Source: CAYNST01 sp964434105 | GTDB taxonomy: Bacteria; Pseudomonadota; Gammaproteobacteria; Pseudomonadales; Cellvibrionaceae | Length of the DNA stretch: 64,000 bases | Assembly (NCBI GenBank): GCA_964434105.1 | Contig: CAYSTJ010000008.1 | Coordinates: 31,831 to 95,830 of the forward strand | Direction of reading: 5' to 3' | Part shown: positions 44,066 through 51,521 of the stretch, piece by piece | Layout of the letters: each line of letters starts with the position of its first letter | Position numbering within the stretch: the stretch's first letter is position 1 | The notes under the pieces: generated by a model | Told to the model about the DNA's origin: nothing | The model's database searches: none | Seen by the model: only the letters and a program-made list of their open reading frames with translations | Made by a program: the position numbers and the translations under genes

Positions 44066-44716
44066 ATGTCGCAATTGACCATCGCTTTGACCAAAGGGCG
44101 CATACTGGACGAAACCCTGCCGTTGCTGGCAGCGGCGGGCATTGAACCGTTGGAAAACATCCATCGCAGCCGCAAGTTAACCTTTGATACGACGTCCCCG
44201 GAAGTCCGTTTTCTGATCTTGCGCGGCGTTGATGTGCCGACCTACGTTGAATTCGGTGCAGCCGACGTCGGCGTTGCCGGTAAGGACACGCTGCTGGAAC
44301 ATGGTGGCCAGGGTTACTATGAGCCGCTGGATCTGAACATTGCCCGCTGTCGCCTGATGACCGCAGGCCGTAAAGGTGAAGCAACGAGTCCCGGCCGCAT
44401 CAAGGTCGCAACCAAATATGTCAATATTGCCAAACGGTTTTATGCCGCACAGGGGCGCCAGGTTGACGTGATCAAACTGTATGGTGCGATGGAATTGGCA
44501 CCGCTGTTGAATCTGGCTGATGAAATTGTGGACGTTGTCGATACGGGCAATACGCTGCGCGCCAATGGACTGGAAGCCCGGGAAACGATTGCCAATATCA
44601 GTTCGCGGCTGATAGTTAACAAGGCGTCGATGAAGTTAAAACACTTTCAGGTAGAAGCGTTGGTCGATGCGATCGAAGCTGCCGTCAGTGAATGCGTCAG
44701 AGGGGATGGTCAATGA
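44066..44716 (+). CDS. hisG: ATP phosphoribosyltransferase, short form HisG
   Basis: This is the first enzyme of histidine synthesis, joining ATP and PRPP. The ATG at 44066 follows ACGGGG; the longer frame runs back into murA and is not used. At 216 residues it has only the catalytic domains (LTIALTKGRILDETLPLL, VPTYVEFGAADVGVAGKDTLLE and the PRPP loop EIVDVVDTGNTLRANGL) and lacks the C-terminal histidine-binding ACT-like domain. Short HisG enzymes need HisZ for activity and feedback control; no hisZ lies in this window. hisD overlaps its end by four bases. Confidence 0.96.
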   Translation: MSQLTIALTKGRILDETLPLLAAAGIEPLENIHRSRKLTFDTTSPEVRFLILRGVDVPTYVEFGAADVGVAGKDTLLEHGGQGYYEPLDLNIARCRLMTAGRKGEATSPGRIKVATKYVNIAKRFYAAQGRQVDVIKLYGAMELAPLLNLADEIVDVVDTGNTLRANGLEARETIANISSRLIVNKASMKLKHFQVEALVDAIEAAVSECVRGDGQ

Positions 44717-46038
44717 CTACTGTGATAAAACAGCTGGATACCCGAGCGCCGGAGTTCGAACGGCAATTCGAGTCCCTGCTGGCCGGCGAGACAGCGGCAC
44801 ATAAATCCGTCGAGCGAGTTGTGCGGGACATTGTGTTAGACGTACGTCAACGCGGTGACCTGGCCGTAATGGAGCTGACCAACCGTCTGGATCGGCGGCA
44901 GGTTTCCGATTTTGCGGAACTGGTGGTCGGGCGTGATCAGCTGGAGGCCGCCCTGGCCGCGTTGCCGGTAGAGCAGCGAAAGGCGCTGGAAGCGTCGGCG
45001 GGGCGCATCCGGGAATATCACCAGAAGCAGCGGCAGGAGTCCTGGCGCTATGACGACGGTAGAGGAACCCAGCTCGGTCAGAAAATCACCCCGATGGACC
45101 GGGTTGGCATGTATGTACCTGGCGGCAAGGCTGCCTATCCCTCGTCGGTGCTTATGACGGCCATTCCGGCAAAAGTCGCCGGCGTCAGGGAGGTCGTCAT
45201 GGTGTCACCTGCGCCCGATGATCAACTCAATGGTACTGTGCTGGCTGCTGCGGCCCTCGCCGGGGTCGACAGGGTAATCAGTATTGGCGGCGCTCAGGCA
45301 GTCGCGGCAATGGCATATGGCACGGCATCCGTACCGAAAGTCGACAAAATTGTCGGTCCCGGCAACATTTATGTAGCAACGGCCAAGCGCGCCGTCTACG
45401 GGGTTGTGGATATCGACATGATCGCCGGGCCTTCGGAAATTCTCATTTTATGTGACGGGTTAACCAATCCCGACTGGGTTGCCATGGATCTGTTCTCCCA
45501 GGCAGAGCATGACGAAGATGCCCAGTCCATTCTTATCACGCCCGATGCCACATTTATTGATCGGGTCGTCGACAGTATTGATCGATTGCTGCCGACGCTG
45601 GCCCGACGGGACATTGTCAGTAAATCCCTGAGTGCGCGCGGGGCCCTGATTGGTGTCCGCGACATGGACGAAGCGGTTGAACTTGCCAATCGCATCGCCC
45701 CTGAGCATCTGGAGCTTTCGGTGGAGGACCCAGAATCACTGTTGCCGGGCATTCGACATGCTGGTGCCATATTTATGGGGCGTCATACCAGCGAGGCTAT
45801 CGGCGACTATTGTGCGGGGCCCAATCACGTGCTGCCGACCGCAGGTACTGCCAGATTTTCCTCGCCTTTGGGTGTGTACGATTATCAGAAACGGAGCTCC
45901 ATTATCTACTGCAGTCCAGACGGTGCGCGCGAACTCGGTGCAATCGCGTCAGTTCTGGCGCGGGCAGAGTCTTTGGAGGCGCACGCGCGCGCGGCGGAGT
46001 TGCGAATGGATGACCCGTTGGCAGACGCTAACCGGTAA
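44713..46038 (+). CDS. hisD: Histidinol dehydrogenase
   Basis: HisD carries out the last two NAD-dependent oxidations, histidinol to histidine, using Zn2+. It has 441 residues from an ATG overlapping the hisG stop (ATGA). Signatures: GMYVPGGKAAYPSSVLM, GGAQAVAAMAYGT, KIVGPGNIYVATAKR, DMIAGPSEILI, LFSQAEHDEDAQSILIT and the Zn/catalytic region RIAPEHLEL, GDYCAGPNHVLPT. hisC, which follows in many relatives, is missing; the gene instead ends convergently over the degS 3' end (11-base overlap). Confidence 0.97.
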   Translation: MTTVIKQLDTRAPEFERQFESLLAGETAAHKSVERVVRDIVLDVRQRGDLAVMELTNRLDRRQVSDFAELVVGRDQLEAALAALPVEQRKALEASAGRIREYHQKQRQESWRYDDGRGTQLGQKITPMDRVGMYVPGGKAAYPSSVLMTAIPAKVAGVREVVMVSPAPDDQLNGTVLAAAALAGVDRVISIGGAQAVAAMAYGTASVPKVDKIVGPGNIYVATAKRAVYGVVDIDMIAGPSEILILCDGLTNPDWVAMDLFSQAEHDEDAQSILITPDATFIDRVVDSIDRLLPTLARRDIVSKSLSARGALIGVRDMDEAVELANRIAPEHLELSVEDPESLLPGIRHAGAIFMGRHTSEAIGDYCAGPNHVLPTAGTARFSSPLGVYDYQKRSSIIYCSPDGARELGAIASVLARAESLEAHARAAELRMDDPLADANR

Positions 46039-47179
46039 CCGGACTTTTCTGCAGAATGGCCCGGACGGTTTCCCGTTTGCCGTCCCGATAAAATTCGATA
46101 TTGACCGAATCGCCGGGTCGGGATTCGGCGATCTGTTGTCTGCCGCGCTTGCCGTCGCCAACCGGTTCCCCATTAATCGTCACAATCACATCGCCTGGTT
46201 GCAGGCCCGCTTGATGTGCCGGCCCATTGTTATAGATTCGGGTGATCACAATACCGTTTGTCGAGTCCAGGTTGGAGGTTTGCGCGGTCTGCGGCGTCAG
46301 ACTGGTTGTCTCGACGCCGAGCCAGCCATGGACGACACGGCCGAACTCTACAATATCCCTGAGGGTGCGAATGGCTGTATCGGCAGGTATGGCAAGCCCC
46401 ACGCCGTCCAGATCCCGGTTTCCAATACGATCAAGGATGGCGGTGTTGACACCGAGCAGATTGCCCTCTACGTCGATCAGTGCGCCGCCCGAATTGCCGG
46501 GGTTCACTGCGGCGTCGGTCTGTATGAAATTCTCGAAGGCATTGATATTGAGACCATATCGACCGGTTGCGGAGATAATGCCCTGCGTGACGGTTTGCCC
46601 CATGCCAAAAGGGTTTCCTATGGCAAGGACAATATCGCCGACACGCGGTGTATGGTCGGGGTTCAGGCTGATGGATTGCAGATTATTCAGCTCGATTTTC
46701 AGTACCGCCAGATCATTCTCATAATCCACGCCCACGATCTGGGCTGTCGCGTCGCGGCCATCCTGCAGCTGTACCACAATTTCATCCGCCGCATGAATGA
46801 CATGATTGTTGGTTAGCAAATAGCCCGCCGGATCGACAATGACACCCGAACCCAATGAAGACTGCATCCGTTCCTGGCGAGAGATATCGGCGTTGTTGAA
46901 AAAATAGCGAAACAGGGGGTCGTTAAAAAGTGGATGCTGCTGACGCAGGATTTGCGTTCGGGTATAGATATTAACGACCGCCGGCGATGCTCTTCGCACC
47001 GCTTCCGCATAGGATGTGACGGATCTCCCCGGTTGAAAACCATCAGCGACCGGCGTGTCCTGCTGTCCGGGGTGCACGTACCGTGGATTGAGTTCGGGAA
47101 AGAGCTGCAGGGTGACGAGTCCGGCCAATAGCCCAAGGGTTGCGGGCCAGCGGAGGTAATCGAAAGCTTTCTGCCACAT
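46028..47179 (-). CDS. degS: DegS/AlgW-type periplasmic serine protease
   Basis: This 383-residue membrane-anchored HtrA protease has an N-terminal helix (WPATLGLLAGLVTLQLF), a trypsin-like domain with triad His126 (LTNNHVI), Asp156 (YENDLAVLKI) and Ser230 (NPGNSGGAL), and one PDZ domain (about 285-375). One PDZ plus an anchor indicates DegS/AlgW, which senses unfolded outer-membrane proteins and cleaves anti-sigma factor RseA/MucA, rather than DegP. I use ATG 47179; the longer frame to 47260 would precede the anchor with unrelated residues. It is convergent with hisD. Confidence 0.94.
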   Translation of the reverse strand: MWQKAFDYLRWPATLGLLAGLVTLQLFPELNPRYVHPGQQDTPVADGFQPGRSVTSYAEAVRRASPAVVNIYTRTQILRQQHPLFNDPLFRYFFNNADISRQERMQSSLGSGVIVDPAGYLLTNNHVIHAADEIVVQLQDGRDATAQIVGVDYENDLAVLKIELNNLQSISLNPDHTPRVGDIVLAIGNPFGMGQTVTQGIISATGRYGLNINAFENFIQTDAAVNPGNSGGALIDVEGNLLGVNTAILDRIGNRDLDGVGLAIPADTAIRTLRDIVEFGRVVHGWLGVETTSLTPQTAQTSNLDSTNGIVITRIYNNGPAHQAGLQPGDVIVTINGEPVGDGKRGRQQIAESRPGDSVNIEFYRDGKRETVRAILQKSPVTG

Positions 47180-47284
47180 AACTCTTACTCTGCAAGCGTA
47201 TTGGGGCTCGGTAAACCGTTTCTTCGCAATTGCTGAAGGGCATCTTTTATCGGGCCGCAATTAAAGCCTGCCCAAATCGGCATT

Positions 47285-47743
47285 CTAGGCTTTTTTCGGC
47301 GCCGGTCCGGACCCCTGTGCAGGATCGGCATCGGCCACTTCGGGTTCCCGGAGTCCGAATTCTTCACTGAGCATGCCATGGGTGCCGGGTGTCCGGGGAG
47401 CCCAGTCTTTCGGCGGCTCGACATGCACCTGCTCAAGATGTTCCACATTGGCTTCGCCTCCCGCCTCGATGACTTTTCTGCCGATCTCGGTACTGGCAAG
47501 CTCGAGTGCGCCTTTGGCCAGGTGCTCATGCAGATCCCGATAGCACTGCGTGAGTTCGCTGACCTTCTGTGAGGTGTCCATAAAGTGGCGCGCGACATTC
47601 TTCTGGTAACCGTCAAGTTCTTCCCGTGCAGACGTAAGACGCTGCTCCAGTTCCTTCTGTTGTGAAGGCGGTATCCAGGTTCGGCCAACGAGGAGTCCCG
47701 CAACGGCGCCGATGGCCAGCATGATGATACTCACCAGTAACAT
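47285..47743 (-). CDS. zapG: ZapG/YhcB (DUF1043) cell-division-associated membrane protein
   Basis: I start at ATG 47743 (152 residues); an open frame continues to 47980 but would put 79 unrelated residues before the single membrane helix LLVSIIMLAIGAVAGLLVGR. A coiled-coil follows (about 30-75; QQKELEQRLTSAREELDGYQKNVARHFMDTSQKVSELTQCYRDLHEHLAKG), then a Pro-rich C-terminus. In E. coli YhcB links divisome and envelope synthesis. Its position next to zapE and degS is conserved. Confidence 0.9.
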   Translation of the reverse strand: MLLVSIIMLAIGAVAGLLVGRTWIPPSQQKELEQRLTSAREELDGYQKNVARHFMDTSQKVSELTQCYRDLHEHLAKGALELASTEIGRKVIEAGGEANVEHLEQVHVEPPKDWAPRTPGTHGMLSEEFGLREPEVADADPAQGSGPAPKKA

Positions 47744-48071
47744 GATTTCTAAAGGGTACACCTTATGCTCCTTCTCAATTAAACTAGCCAGTCTGTTGAT
47801 CATAGCTGATAAAAAGCGAAACCCAACAGTGCCCTGTGCGCCGGAAACAGCCTTGTCATAGTGAAGCCATCGACAGAATAACGCAACGCCAAACCCGAAA
47901 ATTTCGAGATGCTCCAGGGCTTTCAATTCAATTCGCAGGCGGCCCTTATCATCGACTTTTCGGTGATAATATCGCGCCACTGAACAATTCTACAGCTCAG
48001 ACCGGTCAACTGGACAGTGCGACCGCCGTGCTTCCGCCGCGTGACCGGCAGCGAAGCTGCACGAGGCGGTT
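47744..48071. other. Divergent zapG-zapE intergenic region
   Basis: About 330 bases lie between the divergent zapG and zapE starts and must hold both promoters. An open frame on the minus strand crosses it, without ribosome site or membrane signal. I see no repeat or RNA gene. Confidence 0.4.
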
Positions 48072-49211
48072 ATGCTCATCAGTCCCAGGCAGGCCCAGGC
48101 ATATGCAATGAATGAAGAACCACTGACACGATATCGACTGGATCTCCAGACCCGCGGGTTCGTCCATGATCCGGCGCAGGAACTGGCTGTGCAGCGGTTG
48201 CAGCAGCTCTATCGGACGCTGACCGACCGGGCGCCGCGCAAACGCCGCGTGGCAGGATTCTGGCCGTTTCGCAGTAAAAAATCCGATGCCGGAATCAAGG
48301 GGTTGTATCTTTGGGGCGGGGTCGGTCGTGGCAAAACCTATTTGCTGGACACGTTTTTTGAGGCGCTGCCGGCGGGGCGCGCGCATAGAACCCATTTCCA
48401 CCGCTTTATGCGCGAGGTGCACGAGCAGCTTACCGAGCTCAGAGGCGAGAAAAATCCCCTGGAAACCGTGGCCGCCAGGCTAAGGAACCGGGCCGAAGTC
48501 CTGTGCTTTGACGAATTCTTTGTAAGTGATATCACCGACGCCATGATTCTGGGCGGGTTGCTGCGCGCCTTGTTCGCGCGCGGGACGGTGCTGGTGGCGA
48601 CGTCCAATATTCACCCGGATGACCTGTATAAAGATGGGCTGCAGCGCGACCGGTTCAAGCCTGCCATCGCCCTGATGCATGAACACATGGACATTCTCGA
48701 GATCGATAGCGGGGCAGACTACCGCCTGCGGACACTCGAACGTGCCAATCTCTGTTATGTTCCGCTCGGTGCGCCGGCAGATCAGGCGCTCGAGCGGTAC
48801 TTTCGGGAGCTCGTACGCAGCCACGAAGTGACAGAGAATGCCCAGCTTCAGGTTGAAGGGCGCTCCATGCAGGCGCGTTATGCAGCGGAGGACACCTGCT
48901 GGTTCGAATTCGCGGAGCTTTGCGAGGGACCGCGGTCGCAGCGAGATTATCTTGTCATCGCCAGTGAGTATCACACAGTGTTGTTGTCGAATGTGCCGGT
49001 AATGGGGCCCGCCAGGGAAGATGCCGCCCGCCGGTTTATCAATCTGATCGACGTTTTGTATGACCGGCGGGTCAAGCTGATTTTATCCTGTGCCGACCGC
49101 CTGGAACACATTTATCAGGGGCAGCGGCTTGTTTTCGAGTTCAGACGGACCTTGAGCCGGCTGCAGGAGATGCAAAGCCGGGCGTACCTGGCGTTGCCTC
49201 ATCTGGCCTGA
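48072..49211 (+). CDS. zapE: Cell-division ATPase ZapE (AFG1 family)
   Basis: This AAA-like ATPase is recruited to the Z-ring late in constriction. Walker A is GGVGRGKT (LYLWGGVGRGKTYLLDTFFEALP) and Walker B is VLCFDEFFVSDITDAMILGGLL. ATSNIHPDDLYKDGLQRDRFKPAI (the family's sensor-like segment) and RFINLIDVLYDRRVKLILS follow. I use ATG 48072, with GAGG five bases upstream (379 residues); ATG 48108 is an alternative. It stands between zapG and rplM as in many gammaproteobacteria. Confidence 0.94.
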   Translation: MLISPRQAQAYAMNEEPLTRYRLDLQTRGFVHDPAQELAVQRLQQLYRTLTDRAPRKRRVAGFWPFRSKKSDAGIKGLYLWGGVGRGKTYLLDTFFEALPAGRAHRTHFHRFMREVHEQLTELRGEKNPLETVAARLRNRAEVLCFDEFFVSDITDAMILGGLLRALFARGTVLVATSNIHPDDLYKDGLQRDRFKPAIALMHEHMDILEIDSGADYRLRTLERANLCYVPLGAPADQALERYFRELVRSHEVTENAQLQVEGRSMQARYAAEDTCWFEFAELCEGPRSQRDYLVIASEYHTVLLSNVPVMGPAREDAARRFINLIDVLYDRRVKLILSCADRLEHIYQGQRLVFEFRRTLSRLQEMQSRAYLALPHLA

Positions 49212-49240
49212 CATGGTCGCCCGGCAGAAGAAAAGACCGC

Positions 49241-49268
49241 TTGAAATGTCGCCGCAAATTCTATAGAA
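49241..49268 (+). promoter_or_regulatory. Promoter of the rplM-rpsI operon
   Basis: TTGAAA (49241) and TATAGAAT (49261-49268 region) with a 15-16-base spacer form a plausible sigma-70 promoter in the only gap before rplM. It gives a leader of about 115 bases. Confidence 0.5.
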
Positions 49269-49334
49269 TCCGGCCTCCATTTTTGGGTCCTCATCTTTCG
49301 GCTATATTGGCCAGTATCGATGTGTGACTAAGCG

Positions 49335-49354
49335 TCCGGCATTGCCGGATTTTT
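49335..49354 (+). terminator. Terminator-like hairpin in the rplM leader
   Basis: TCCGGC-ATT-GCCGGA followed directly by TTTTT lies in the leader, about 33 bases before the rplM ATG. Such a hairpin could attenuate the ribosomal-protein operon; an alternative is readthrough control of upstream transcription from zapE. Confidence 0.5.
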
Positions 49355-49386
49355 CAATCTGTACCCAACGTTTGAAGGCCTATAAC

Positions 49387-49815
49387 ATGAAGACTATCAG
49401 CGCCAATCCTGCAACAGTAAAACGTGACTGGTACATTATCGATGCGTCAGGTAAAACGCTCGGCCGCATGGCGACCGAGATTGCTCGCCGTCTGCGCGGC
49501 AAGCACAAGCCTGAATTCACGCCTCACGTGGACACCGGTGATTTTATCATCGTCGTCAATGCCGAAAAGGTGCGTGTGACGGGAAACAAGGCGCGCGACA
49601 AAATGTACCATCACCATACTGGCTTCCCGGGTGGACTAAAATCCATCAGTTTCGAAAAGTTGATCCAGAAAGCGCCAGAGCGCACCATTCAAGGCGCCGT
49701 AAAAGGCATGTTGCCGCGTGGGCCACTGGGTCGTGCGATGTTTAAAAAATTGAAGGTCTATGCCGGCGATACCCATCCCCATGCGGCACAGCAACCTCAA
49801 GAACTCACTTTTTAA
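49387..49815 (+). CDS. rplM: 50S ribosomal protein L13
   Basis: The ATG at 49387 begins the standard MKTISANPATVKRDWYIIDA; the longer frame from 49324 reads through the leader hairpin. The 142-residue protein has the L13 core KTLGRMATEIARRLRGKHKPEFTPHVDTGD, the MYHHHTGFPGGLKS loop and GMLPRGPLGRAMFKKLKVYAG. It is an early 23S rRNA-binding assembly protein. rpsI follows 12 bases later. Confidence 0.98.
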   Translation: MKTISANPATVKRDWYIIDASGKTLGRMATEIARRLRGKHKPEFTPHVDTGDFIIVVNAEKVRVTGNKARDKMYHHHTGFPGGLKSISFEKLIQKAPERTIQGAVKGMLPRGPLGRAMFKKLKVYAGDTHPHAAQQPQELTF

Positions 49816-49827
49816 GGGAAGCTGATT

Positions 49828-50220
49828 ATGTCAAGTGAACAATATTACGGTACCGGCCGACGCAAGACTTCAACTGCACGTGTTTTTATTTCACAGGGCA
49901 GTGGCGTGATCCAGGTCAATGGCCGCACACTGGATGACTATTTCGGTCGGCAGGTGGCGCGCATGATCGTACGTCAGCCACTGGAATTGACAGGCAATAT
50001 TGACAGATTCGACGTTAAAGTGACGGTTGCCGGTGGTGGCAGCTTCGGGCAGGCCGGTGCTATTCGCCACGGTCTTACGCGGGCGCTTATGAGTTACGAC
50101 GAATCCCTGCGTGGCGAGCTGCGTAAAGCGGGTTATGTGACACGTGATGCGCGGGAAGTCGAGCGTAAAAAAGTTGGTCTTCGCAAGGCACGCAAGAAGC
50201 CACAATTCTCGAAGCGATAA
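49828..50220 (+). CDS. rpsI: 30S ribosomal protein S9
   Basis: This is a 130-residue protein with YYGTGRRKTSTARVFI at the start and the basic C-terminal tail KVGLRKARKKPQFSKR, which reaches the P-site tRNA. It is co-transcribed with rplM. A strong terminator follows at 50260. Confidence 0.98.
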   Translation: MSSEQYYGTGRRKTSTARVFISQGSGVIQVNGRTLDDYFGRQVARMIVRQPLELTGNIDRFDVKVTVAGGGSFGQAGAIRHGLTRALMSYDESLRGELRKAGYVTRDAREVERKKVGLRKARKKPQFSKR

Positions 50221-50259
50221 TAACGCGGCAGCATTCGATGGCTGCATGCTATTATGTGC

Positions 50260-50288
50260 AAGCCCGAATCCGGTTCGGGCTTTTTTTT
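50260..50288 (+). terminator. Rho-independent terminator of rplM-rpsI
   Basis: AAGCCCGAA and TTCGGGCTT form a perfect 9-bp stem with loop TCCGG, followed by a run of eight or more T. It lies 39 bases after the rpsI stop. Confidence 0.9.
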
Positions 50289-50301
50289 GTAAAACGCTTT
50301 G

Positions 50302-50525
50302 TAACTTCAGCGCGTGTCGTAACTGTTCAGGCTGCGTCCAGATTTGTTCAGAGCAAGGCGAAAAACGTGAGTTTACTCGCGTAAATACGCCGCGCATCCT
50401 GCGCTTCGCCCGCCGGGCCGCCTGGGCAGGCGTGCAAAGCTGTTCCCGACAGGTTTGTGATCATTTTTTAACGCAGCTTTCATTTGTAGGGGCGGGGGCA
50501 AATCGGGGCGTGAGCAGAATAGTTA
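50302..50525 (+). mobile_element. MITE-like repeat, copy 2 (224 bp)
   Basis: This is the second copy of the family described at 21316, same orientation, immediately after the rpsI terminator. The right end (GCAGAATAGTTA) is intact in form; the left end TAACTTCAGCGCG is altered by a short deletion. The internal blocks are well conserved, and the plus-strand frame remains open, even reading past the right end. Confidence 0.78.
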
Positions 50526-50923
50526 CAAAACTTTTCGAGTTGCAGTCCGGTTTGGTTGCATAATGGCGTGCGGTTGGGCGCTTTTTGTTGTCAGTATTTG
50601 CGTATTTCTTTACCATGTCGGCTTTTTGCGCAGGCTCGCCCGTTGGGTAACCAAGGCAGGTAATAAAGCATTGAATCCCGCTCTGGCTTCCTGTCCAACC
50701 GGCCGGCAGGCGAAAAGACAGCCGGCCAGCTATCGCCAGCTCAGGATAGACACCTACATTTACTGCAGATCAGACGATGAATGACATACTTTCGTCGTCC
50801 GGCGGTTTGCATCGGTTTGCGGACGCTCTGGGGTGCAGGCGGGAATTTCCATTCAGTCAAAGAATTTAATAGTCCTTACGATTAATAGTCCTTAACGATT
50901 AAGCTGTCATGGGAGAGATCGTC
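50526..50923. other. petA upstream region
   Basis: This stretch of about 400 bases between repeat copy 2 and petA holds a tandem 16/17-base duplication, TTAATAGTCCTTACGA then TTAATAGTCCTTAACGA (50866-50898), and the petA ribosome site GGGAGAG (50911-50917). No clear promoter or gene is seen. Confidence 0.45.
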
Positions 50924-51517
50924 ATGATTAATGACGGAGTGAACCAAAGTCGTCGTCGCGTGCTAACCGCGATGACTTCTGTGGTGGGGGCCGCCGGCGT
51001 CGTCGGTGTAGCCATTCCATTTCTCGGGTCCTGGAATCCGAGCGCGAAGGCCAAAGCGGCAGGGGCCCCAGTGGAAGTCGATATTTCCAAGCTGGAGCCG
51101 GGTCAAATGGTAACCGTAGAGTGGCGCGGGAAACCGGTCTATATCGTACGGCGTACGCCCGAAGCATTAGCAGGACTAACCGTCATGGAACCCGAGCTGC
51201 GAGACCCGGCATCGGAGAGTTCCGATCAGCCGACCTACACCATGAACCAGGCGCGAGCCATCAAAGACGAATACGCAGTAATCCTGGGGTTATGCACGCA
51301 TCTGGGATGTGCCCCCAATTATGAACCGGTCGTTGACTCACTGGATATCGGGGATATCGTCTGGCAGGGCGGCTTTTTCTGTAAATGCCATGGCTCCAAG
51401 TTCGATCTCGCCGGCCGGGTGTTTAAAGGTGTTCCTGCGCCGACCAACCTTCCCATCCCCCCCCACAAATACCTGAGTGATTCCGTGATACTCATTGGCG
51501 AAGATCAGGAGGCATGA
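50924..51517 (+). CDS. petA: Ubiquinol-cytochrome c reductase Rieske iron-sulfur subunit
   Basis: This is the 197-residue iron-sulfur subunit of the bc1 complex. A Tat-type N-terminus with SRRRVL precedes one membrane helix. The [2Fe-2S] cluster motifs are GLCTHLGCAPNY and FFCKCHGSKFDLAGRV, giving two Cys-His ligand pairs and the disulfide Cys. I chose ATG 50924, preceded by GGGAGAG; ATG 50909 lies before that ribosome site. petBC follows after four bases. Confidence 0.97.
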   Translation: MINDGVNQSRRRVLTAMTSVVGAAGVVGVAIPFLGSWNPSAKAKAAGAPVEVDISKLEPGQMVTVEWRGKPVYIVRRTPEALAGLTVMEPELRDPASESSDQPTYTMNQARAIKDEYAVILGLCTHLGCAPNYEPVVDSLDIGDIVWQGGFFCKCHGSKFDLAGRVFKGVPAPTNLPIPPHKYLSDSVILIGEDQEA

Positions 51518-51521
51518 TCCG

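Noticed and set aside
47744..47980. N-terminal extension of zapG
   Set aside because: It would put 79 unrelated residues ahead of the membrane anchor that normally begins the protein.
50563..50784. 73-codon plus-strand frame with hydrophobic start before petA
   Set aside because: No ribosome site, no recognisable family, and it begins right at the edge of repeat copy 2.
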